From NCBI GenBank assembly GCA_934229535.1, contig CAKQDS010000044.1, positions 1-10,633 of the forward strand: a DNA stretch of 10,633 nucleotides, written 5' to 3'. The position numbers were made by a program, and so were the translations under genes. The notes below the pieces were generated by a model. The model was not told the DNA's origin and searched no databases. It worked only from the letters and a program-made list of their open reading frames with translations. Source of the stretch: an uncultured Anaeroplasmataceae bacterium (GTDB lineage Bacteria; Bacillota_I; Bacilli_A; Acholeplasmatales; Anaeroplasmataceae). Below are positions 5,728-10,633 of the stretch, one piece after another (the first letter of the stretch is position 1; each line of letters begins with the position of its first letter).

Positions 5728-6441
5728 TTATTCTTCTATTTTGTTTTTGCTAAAATGATTAATAAAATTTACAATTTGCTTATTAAAGACTATTCCAAGA
5801 ATAGAAATAACTGCTGCAATAGCAAATAACACTATAGCAAGTGTCAAATGACCATTTACAAGCGAATTACCAAATAATGCCGAAATAATAACAGATGGCG
5901 TTCTTGCAATTAGATTAATAACTAAAAAATTAAGAGTTTTAACCTTCGTAAATGGTACAAAAAAGCTTAAAAAATCCTTTGGTATACCAGGCATAAATAA
6001 AATTGAGAACATTATTACTTCCGTTCTTTTTGGATCATTAACAAATTTAAATTTCTTTTTATCCTCAATATTAGCAAAATATTTAACGAAATTTTCACCA
6101 AACAAATGCACTAATAAAATTACTACTAATGCACCTAATGTTGATCCTATTAATGAAATAGCTATTCCTCCAAATGTTCCATATAAGAGCCCCGCAATAA
6201 TCTCAAAAGGAGCTGTCGGAATAACTGCTAAAACATTTTGAATTATAAAGCATAGTAATAATAATAAAATTCCAAAAAAGCCAAAGCTTGCTATTTTATT
6301 TTTAAATTCATCTCTAAATAATTCATCTGTATTCATTCTTTTTATAATTGGGTATAAATAGATAGTTGCAATTATGCACAAAATGATAAATATCCCCATA
6401 ATTAATCCCTGTATTATTAGTTTCTTTTTCGAATTGTTCAT
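5728..6441 (-). CDS. TVP38/TMEM64-type (VTT/SNARE-associated) membrane protein
   Basis: An integral membrane protein of 237 residues with hydrophobic segments at about 8-30, 54-76, 83-112, 147-165 (probably re-entrant), 168-190 and 198-219. The VTT core is recognisable: PTAPFEIIAGLLYG (75-88) followed by a Gly/Ser-rich helix, then the family's FMPGIPKDFLSFF (149-161), with N-terminal and C-terminal basic tails in the cytoplasm. VTT/DedA relatives are implicated in lipid scrambling or transport and membrane homeostasis; the specific substrate cannot be read from sequence. The ATG at 6441 lies 4 nt after the TGA of the pseudouridine synthase, and GGATGTGAT, which spans that gene's last codons, serves as ribosome site, so translation is probably coupled. 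A DUF1540 gene follows in the same operon. Confidence 0.88.
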   Translation of the reverse strand: MNNSKKKLIIQGLIMGIFIILCIIATIYLYPIIKRMNTDELFRDEFKNKIASFGFFGILLLLLCFIIQNVLAVIPTAPFEIIAGLLYGTFGGIAISLIGSTLGALVVILLVHLFGENFVKYFANIEDKKKFKFVNDPKRTEVIMFSILFMPGIPKDFLSFFVPFTKVKTLNFLVINLIARTPSVIISALFGNSLVNGHLTLAIVLFAIAAVISILGIVFNKQIVNFINHFSKNKIEE

Positions 6442-6445
6442 CTAA

Positions 6446-7276
6446 TCACATCCATTCTGGTTTTATTATAAATTCTTTTATTTTACCACTTTTGTAGTCC
6501 TTAAATGCTAAATAATAGCTACATAAATACATTATGTTACAATTATTATCTTTTCCATAGGTTTTATCGCCAATTATAGAATGTCCTAAATAAGCACTAT
6601 GTACTCTTATTTGATGAGTTCTTCCCGTTAATAGATGAAATCTCACGAGGCTCTTAGCATTTTCTTCTTTTATCACCTCATAAAGAGTTATGGCTAATTT
6701 TCCTTCATCACTGACATATCTTTTATTGCCATTTTTAGCAATGAAGGTTTCTATCCTTCCTTTTTTATTTGTAAATTCACCTTCACAATATGCATAATAC
6801 ATCCTTGTTATATCCTTTTTATGGGAATTAAATAAATAAGCCACATTTCGATTTTTAGCAACCAAAATCAATCCCTGTGTTTCATAATCAAGTCTATTAA
6901 TAAAAGAAATATTAGCATTCTCTTTCTTCACCTCAAAATAATACAAAAGCATTTGATATAAGCTTCTTGGATTACCCTTTGTAGGAATTGTAAGCAAATT
7001 TGCTTCCTTATAAACAACAATATAGTCATTACATTCATATATAATCTTGGGAATTTTACATATTTTTGGCCATTCATTTTTTTCAGCTACTAGATATAAA
7101 ATCAATACCTCATCATTTATTTTAAGTATTGTATTTCTATCTACAACTTGACCATTAACCTTAACACTACCAAAGCATCTTAGTCTTTTATATAATTTTT
7201 TACTTAAATTTTCCTTAAGAAAGTCTCTTAGAATACCTTCCTTTGAGACTATAAATTTTATTTTATTTTCTATCAT
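6446..7276 (-). CDS. RluA/RluD-family pseudouridine synthase
   Basis: Converts uridine to pseudouridine in structured RNA, most likely 23S rRNA. An S4-like RNA-binding domain occupies about residues 14-62 (LRDFLKENLSKKLYKRLRCFGSVKVNG...). The catalytic domain has the motif-II sequence INRLDYETQGLILVAKN with catalytic Asp130, the RTHQIRVH motif (219-226) and GDKTYG (236-241). The length of 276 fits the RluD-like group but the target site cannot be assigned. The usual HRLD..TSG is NRLD..TQG here, which other members tolerate. The ATG at 7276 has no Shine-Dalgarno sequence; the promoter position implies a leaderless mRNA. It is first of a three-gene minus operon, with a 4-nt gap to the TVP38-type gene. 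Confidence 0.9.
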   Translation of the reverse strand: MIENKIKFIVSKEGILRDFLKENLSKKLYKRLRCFGSVKVNGQVVDRNTILKINDEVLILYLVAEKNEWPKICKIPKIIYECNDYIVVYKEANLLTIPTKGNPRSLYQMLLYYFEVKKENANISFINRLDYETQGLILVAKNRNVAYLFNSHKKDITRMYYAYCEGEFTNKKGRIETFIAKNGNKRYVSDEGKLAITLYEVIKEENAKSLVRFHLLTGRTHQIRVHSAYLGHSIIGDKTYGKDNNCNIMYLCSYYLAFKDYKSGKIKEFIIKPEWM

Positions 7277-7283
7277 ATTTCAT

Positions 7284-7311
7284 ATTCTAACACAAATTAC
7301 ATTTTTTTCAA
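7284..7311 (-). promoter_or_regulatory. Promoter giving a probable leaderless mRNA (pseudouridine synthase operon)
   Basis: The minus strand shows -35 TTGAAA (7311-7306), a 16-nt spacer ending in TGT, and extended -10 TAGAAT (7289-7284). Exactly 7 nt (ATGAAAT) separate the -10 from the ATG at 7276, so the expected +1 falls on the start codon, and no ribosome site is present. The divergent promoter of the oxidoreductase lies about 30 bp away. Confidence 0.65.
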
Positions 7312-7339
7312 CTCATATAATTTTATTTTATTTTTTTTA

Positions 7340-7348
7340 TGGTATAAT
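7340..7348 (+). promoter_or_regulatory. Extended -10 promoter of the GltD-like gene
   Basis: TGG followed by a perfect TATAAT (7343-7348). The region at -35 is a T-rich stretch without a good hexamer, as is common for extended -10 promoters. The predicted start near 7355 is just ahead of GAGGTGA (7357-7363). Confidence 0.6.
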
Positions 7349-7367
7349 TAATCTATGAGGTGAAACT

Positions 7368-8612
7368 ATGTCAGATATAATATCAGAAGCAAAACGATGC
7401 TTAAAATGTAAAAAACCACTATGTAGTGCAGGATGTCCAGTTCATACTCCTATACCTACAATAATGAATTTATTTTTAGAAGGAAAAATTGAAGAAGCAG
7501 GAAAAATACTATTTGAAAACAATCCTCTTTCTGCCTTATGCTCCCTAATATGTCCCCATGAAAAAAATTGCTATGGTCATTGTGTTTTAAATCACAAAAA
7601 TGCCCCTATCAAATTCTATGAGGTTGAGAATTATATATCATCTTTTTATCTAGAAAAATCTCATCTACAAAAACCAGAAGCAGGAAAATATATGGTAGGA
7701 ATAATTGGTGCAGGACCTGCTGGTTTAACTCTAGCCTTTATTTTGGCACAAAGAGGCTTTAGAGTAACAATAATCGATTCTAAGGACCAAATTGGTGGAG
7801 TTCTTAGATATGGCATTCCTGATTTCCGTCTACCTAAATCTTTAGTAGATAAGCTTTTAACAAAAATGGAGGATTTAGGTATTCTATTTAGACCAAACAC
7901 TTTAATCGGACCATCAATCACTATTGATGATATGTTCGAGGACGGCTATGATGCAATATTTATTGGAACTGGCGTATGGCGTCCAAATCGTTTAAGAATT
8001 CCTGGTGAAACACTTGGAAATGTTCATTTTGCAATCGACTACTTAAAAAATCCTGATTCTTATCGAAGCTTAGGAGACCACGTAGTTGTTATAGGTGCTG
8101 GTAATGTAGCAATGGATGCAGCACGTACAATAATTCGTAAATCTCATTCAAAGGTTGATGTCATCTTCTTTAGAGGCAAGGACGAGGTTACAGCTAACAA
8201 AGATGAACTTGACTTAGCTGAGGTTGATGGTATAAAAATGAATTATTATTTAAATACAATTAAAATTGAAAGCGATGGCATAATTGTTGAACCAGTTTTA
8301 AAGCAAGAAAATGAAGATGGAACAATCACTTATGTTAATGATACAGAGCATCCATTTAAATTCCCAGCCACTTCAATAATTATTGCAATTGGTCAAGGAC
8401 CACAATCTAATATCGTTAAAACCACAAAACAAATTGATACAAACCAAAAGGGCTTAATTCAAACTAAAGGAAATGGTGAAACAACTAGACCAGGTGTATT
8501 TGCTGCAGGTGATGTTGTTTCCGGGCCAAAAACTGTTGTTGAAGCTGTTGCCTTCACTAAAATTGTGGCTGATGAAATTGAAGCATATTGTAAAAATAAA
8601 GATTCACATTAA
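7368..8612 (+). CDS. GltD-type FAD/NAD(P)H oxidoreductase with N-terminal Fe-S domain
   Basis: The domain order is that of the glutamate synthase small subunit and NfnL/SudA-like proteins. The N-terminal Fer4_20-type region has C11-x2-C14-x4-C19-x3-C23 and C58-x3-C62-x5-C68-x3-C72, eight Cys able to hold two [4Fe-4S] clusters. Then comes the FAD Rossmann motif VGIIGAGPAGL (110-120), IGGVLRYGIPDFRLPK, the NAD(P)H motif VVIGAGNVAMDAART (from about 241) and the C-terminal FAD contact GVFAAGDVVSGPKTVVEA (from about 375). The length of 414 is shorter than typical GltD (about 450-490). No large subunit (gltB) or nfnA partner is next to it, so it may pass electrons from NAD(P)H to a separately encoded partner. 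Its substrate is undetermined. AGGTGA sits 4 nt before ATG. The terminator hairpin overlaps its last codons. Confidence 0.88.
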   Translation: MSDIISEAKRCLKCKKPLCSAGCPVHTPIPTIMNLFLEGKIEEAGKILFENNPLSALCSLICPHEKNCYGHCVLNHKNAPIKFYEVENYISSFYLEKSHLQKPEAGKYMVGIIGAGPAGLTLAFILAQRGFRVTIIDSKDQIGGVLRYGIPDFRLPKSLVDKLLTKMEDLGILFRPNTLIGPSITIDDMFEDGYDAIFIGTGVWRPNRLRIPGETLGNVHFAIDYLKNPDSYRSLGDHVVVIGAGNVAMDAARTIIRKSHSKVDVIFFRGKDEVTANKDELDLAEVDGIKMNYYLNTIKIESDGIIVEPVLKQENEDGTITYVNDTEHPFKFPATSIIIAIGQGPQSNIVKTTKQIDTNQKGLIQTKGNGETTRPGVFAAGDVVSGPKTVVEAVAFTKIVADEIEAYCKNKDSH

Positions 8613-8627
8613 AGTGAGTCTTTTTTT
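8598..8627. terminator. Bidirectional terminator holding both convergent stop codons
   Basis: AAAGATTCAC (8598-8607) pairs with GTGAGTCTTT (8614-8623) with one G-U wobble, around the 6-nt loop ATTAAA. The T run to 8627 serves the plus strand; on the minus strand the tail reads TTTATTTTTA. The oxidoreductase stop TAA (8610-8612) and the murC stop TAA (8611-8609 on minus) overlap by 2 bp inside the loop, so the final codons of each gene form the stem. Confidence 0.88.
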
Positions 8628-9841
8628 ATATATTCTAAATATATCTTATCTATTCTTCCAGCGCCAATAAAGCAAATAACCATATTATTCATTTCCTTAG
8701 TTTTAGTAATTAATTCTTTTTTAAATCGTTTAAATAAAAAACCTCGATATATTTCTTTTTCAATTTCTGAATTATATTGTTCTCTAGCAGAGGTAAAAAT
8801 ATCTAAAATGTAGGCATCATCAAATAAAGCTAAAGCTTCATTATAATCCGCTTGAAATTTTAAAGTTCTAGAATATGTATGCGGCTCATAAATGGCAATT
8901 ATTTTATTTTCACTATATTCCTCCCTAAGACTTCTATATAAAGCCTTTATTTCACTAGGATGATGGGCATAATCACATACAATTATATTACTACCTATTC
9001 TTTTTATTTCTCTTCTTCTTTTAGGAAATTTAAAATTTTTAAGTCTATCATAGATAATTTCGCTTTTATTATTCATTAACTTGCTTACAATATACGCTCC
9101 AACAAAGTCGTAGGCGTAATGTAGGCCATAGCATGGCATTTCATATTCTTCATCACATAGATATACATTTTTGCCATGGACATTAAAAACTATGTCATTT
9201 TCTTTATTCATTCCATACCTTATGACATTTCCAGTAATATATTTACTATTAGGATCATCACCATTTATAACAATAATAAAAGCTTTTCTTGCAAATAAAA
9301 TGTATGAGCTTATAACATCATCAATATCCTTATAAAAATCTGGATGGTCAAAATCAATATTTAAAATTAAAGCAATTTCTGATTTATAATTTAAAAAAGT
9401 GTTTTGATATTCACAGGCTTCTAGTATAAACCATTTATTATCTTTATTACCCTTGCCTTCACCGTTACCAATTATGTAATTTGCCTCATTATTAATATGA
9501 GCAAGTAAACTAGTTGTAGTTGTTTTACCATGACATCCTGCAACACACACAAACCTTTTAGAAAAGAATGTTGCAATAAAATGAGGATAATAATCATAAT
9601 TAAATTTATTATTAATTAAATACCTAGTAACACTATGGTCCTTAAAAGCATTTCCTATTATATAAAAGTAATCCTTATTAAGACTCATTGACTTAAAAGA
9701 TTCAACCTTACAATTTAATTTATCTTCTGTTGCAAAATGTTCATCAAAATCTACACCCATAACCTCATAATTATAATCAGTTAGTACTCTTGCAAGAGAA
9801 GCCATAGCGTTCCCCTTTATTCCTATCAAATAAAAAAGCAA
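8609..9841 (-). CDS. murC: UDP-N-acetylmuramate--L-alanine ligase (MurC)
   Basis: Adds L-Ala to UDP-MurNAc using ATP, the first amino-acid step of peptidoglycan synthesis, in the cytoplasm. Seen in order: the N-terminal UDP-binding motif LIGIKGNAMASLA, ATP loop GCHGKTTTTS (102-111), the MurC-typical EACEY (141-145), NIDFDHPD (161-168), NGDD (193-196), KRRREI (about 274-279), DYAHHPSE (290-297) and PHTYSRT (320-326). At 410 residues it is slightly short. It is divergent in two places: GIKGNAM for the usual GIGGIGM, and LHYAYD where most MurC have HNxxN. I prefer TTG at 9841, because AGGTGAT lies 4 nt upstream, the same geometry as the oxidoreductase gene; the in-frame GTG at 9850 is inside that ribosome site. 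It lies downstream of a terminator; no strong own promoter is visible, so expression may rely on partial read-through or a weak local promoter. Confidence 0.92.
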   Translation of the reverse strand: MLFYLIGIKGNAMASLARVLTDYNYEVMGVDFDEHFATEDKLNCKVESFKSMSLNKDYFYIIGNAFKDHSVTRYLINNKFNYDYYPHFIATFFSKRFVCVAGCHGKTTTTSLLAHINNEANYIIGNGEGKGNKDNKWFILEACEYQNTFLNYKSEIALILNIDFDHPDFYKDIDDVISSYILFARKAFIIVINGDDPNSKYITGNVIRYGMNKENDIVFNVHGKNVYLCDEEYEMPCYGLHYAYDFVGAYIVSKLMNNKSEIIYDRLKNFKFPKRRREIKRIGSNIIVCDYAHHPSEIKALYRSLREEYSENKIIAIYEPHTYSRTLKFQADYNEALALFDDAYILDIFTSAREQYNSEIEKEIYRGFLFKRFKKELITKTKEMNNMVICFIGAGRIDKIYLEYIKKDSL

Positions 9842-9845
9842 ATCA

Positions 9846-9852
9846 ATCACCT
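9846..9852 (-). promoter_or_regulatory. Ribosome binding site that decides the murC start
   Basis: AGGTGAT on the minus strand overlaps a possible GTG start (9850-9848) and stands 4 nt before TTG 9841. The resulting N-terminus, (M)LFYLIGIKG, matches the short lead-in to the glycine motif usual for MurC. Confidence 0.65.
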
Positions 9853-9866
9853 ATTTAATACTATGC

Positions 9867-9904
9867 AAAAAATAAAAAAAATAAGTCTATTAAACTTATT
9901 TTTT
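9867..9904 (-). terminator. Intrinsic terminator of the LRR_5 gene, overlapping its stop codon
   Basis: On the minus strand AATAAGT - 7-nt loop - ACTTATT (9900-9894 and 9886-9880), extendable by four A-T pairs to an 11-bp stem, is followed by a long T-rich tract (A run 9867-9880 on plus). The TAA stop at 9898-9896 is part of the ascending stem. The stem is AT-only apart from one G-C pair, so termination may be incomplete. Confidence 0.7.
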
Positions 9905-10549
9905 TATAATTAATGGACTACATTCATATACATAATCATCATATAAAACCGTACCACTAGGAATATATAATTTTTCTAAACTATAGCAGTAAGCAAACGC
10001 CTTGTTATAAATTGCTTTACAGCTATCAGGAATACTAACTAACGTTATACTACTACATTCATAGAATGCAAAGCTACCAATCACCTCAAGATTATCACCA
10101 AGATCAATTGTATTTAAATTGCTACAACCAAAAAAAGCTGAGCCTCCCAAATAAACAAGCTTATTACAATATACTTTTTCTAGACCAATACAGTTTTGAA
10201 ATGCATTATTTTCAATTTCAAGCATACTATCTGGAAGTGTTAATTCCTTAAGATTTTTACAACCATTGAAAGCTAATCTTTTAATTACAGAAATATTAGA
10301 ATTTTTATCAAAAATAATACTATTCAATTTTTTTTTATCCTCGAAGCATCTTTCCCCAATAGAAATTACAGGCTTATTTTTGTATGAAGATGGGATATAT
10401 ATTTTCTTTTTATTTCCATATACATTTTTAATTTCATAGCCACCATCAATAAGACGATAAGAAATTCTAGGAATATTAAAAAATAATAATAAAAATATCG
10501 TTATTCCTACAATGATAGCTGATATAACAATCAAAATATTTTTTTTCAT
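9896..10549 (-). CDS. Membrane-anchored LRR_5 (BspA-type) leucine-rich repeat protein
   Basis: Residues 4-25 form a hydrophobic anchor after MKK, so the repeats should face outside. A short linker (YRLIDGGYEIKNVYGNKKKIYIPSSYKNKPV) leads into the repeats, a typical entry to LRR_5 domains. From residue 63 there are about six 22-24-residue repeats of the pattern I-x-x-x-A-F-x-x-C-x-x-L-x-x-I-x-I-P/D, for example IKRLAFNGCKNLKELTLPDS, IGSFAFYECSSITLVSIPDS and IYNKAFAYCYSLEKLYIPSG. The last unit is partial (DDYVYECSPLIIKK). Proteins of this class are surface or host-interaction factors in gut bacteria and parasites, but a 217-residue single-anchor form has no assigned role. GAGGAG (10558-10563) lies 8 nt before ATG. 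Its terminator separates it from murC. Confidence 0.88.
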   Translation of the reverse strand: MKKNILIVISAIIVGITIFLLLFFNIPRISYRLIDGGYEIKNVYGNKKKIYIPSSYKNKPVISIGERCFEDKKKLNSIIFDKNSNISVIKRLAFNGCKNLKELTLPDSMLEIENNAFQNCIGLEKVYCNKLVYLGGSAFFGCSNLNTIDLGDNLEVIGSFAFYECSSITLVSIPDSCKAIYNKAFAYCYSLEKLYIPSGTVLYDDYVYECSPLIIKK

Positions 10550-10567
10550 TTTTAAAGCTCCTCGTAT

Positions 10568-10613
10568 AATATGTAGTGTAGATTTAGACCTTGGATAAGT
10601 CTAACTACATATT
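10568..10613. repeat. Nested inverted repeat in the upstream region of the LRR_5 gene
   Basis: The outer arms AATATGTAGT (10568-10577) and ACTACATATT (10604-10613) are a perfect 10-bp match. The inner arms TAGAC (10585-10589) and GTCTA (10599-10603) close a 9-nt loop. Outer and inner helices abut on one side and are separated by a 7-nt bulge on the other. It lies 5 nt upstream of the GAGGAG ribosome site, so in the minus transcript it could form a leader structure near it, or act as DNA operator. No strong promoter hexamers are visible in the 84 bp before the window edge (TACACT near 10580 is a weak -10 option). Confidence 0.5.
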
Positions 10614-10633
10614 AGTATTTTTGAAGTCCTAGT

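Noticed and set aside
7661..7921. Open frame on the minus strand opposite the GltD-like oxidoreductase
   Set aside because: It lies wholly antisense to conserved FAD-domain codons and its translation resembles no family and has no good ribosome site; it is a by-product of codon bias.
8473..8670. Open plus-strand frame across the end of the oxidoreductase gene and the terminator
   Set aside because: It runs out of frame through conserved codons and straight through a bidirectional terminator and the end of murC.
10066..10251. Open plus-strand frame opposite the LRR_5 repeats
   Set aside because: The periodic Phe/Cys/Leu codons of the repeats keep the antisense frame open; there is no independent start signal.
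10561..10633. tRNA or known riboswitch at the right edge
   Set aside because: The pairing does not form a cloverleaf, no T-loop motif is present, and no conserved riboswitch core was recognised; the element may also be incomplete.
1..10633. Alternative genetic code (TGA = Trp) suggested by the extreme AT bias
   Set aside because: Tryptophan is encoded by TGG in the recognised proteins, and two genes end in TGA at the expected positions.

Overview
The window is strongly AT-rich with compact intergenic spaces, Shine-Dalgarno sites of the AAGGAG/AGGTGA type and sigma-A-like promoters (TTGACA-17-TAAAAT and similar). TGA is used as a genuine stop (after the pseudouridine synthase and the class I amidotransferase) and no frame needs TGA read as tryptophan, so this is the standard bacterial code and not that of mycoplasmas. 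A murC gene means a peptidoglycan-making cell. Together with tandem DUF1540, LRR_5/BspA-type repeats, an ABC-F ATPase and a TVP38-type membrane protein, this suggests a low-GC Firmicute of the Bacilli/Erysipelotrichia side (gut 'RF39'-like lineages would fit). The placement is an inference from style and content.

Layout. Bases 1-2271 (minus) hold most of a large exported repeat protein whose 3' end lies outside the window; its promoter is overlaid by a perfect 9+3+9 palindrome. A terminator (2395-2420) separates it from a two-gene minus unit: an unrecognised membrane-anchored protein (2652-3065) followed by a small four-cysteine protein (2425-2625). Upstream is an ABC-F ATPase (3139-4677, minus) with a short leader that carries a start-stop upstream ORF. 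Divergent from it, a short class I glutamine amidotransferase/peptidase C26 (4810-5415, plus) runs head-on into a minus-strand operon: RluA-family pseudouridine synthase, then TVP38/VTT membrane protein, then a protein with two DUF1540 domains (7276 down to 5349). That operon starts from a promoter placed so that the message should be leaderless, and a good candidate for its terminator lies antisense inside the amidotransferase gene. Divergent from the operon is a GltD-type FAD/NAD(P)H oxidoreductase (7368-8612, plus). It converges with murC (8609-9841, minus) at a bidirectional terminator whose loop contains both stop codons. Upstream of murC is a membrane-anchored LRR_5 protein (9896-10549, minus), preceded by a nested inverted repeat at the right edge.

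The genes do not form one pathway. They are housekeeping functions (cell wall, RNA modification, ribosome-associated ATPase, redox) interleaved with lineage-type surface proteins (three N-terminally anchored extracytoplasmic proteins) and small cysteine-rich, probably metal-binding proteins. No mobile element, CRISPR array, tRNA or rRNA was seen, and I see no clear new multi-gene system. The points of most interest are regulatory and architectural: very tight gene packing, overlapping convergent ends, a likely leaderless mRNA and the ABC-F leader.
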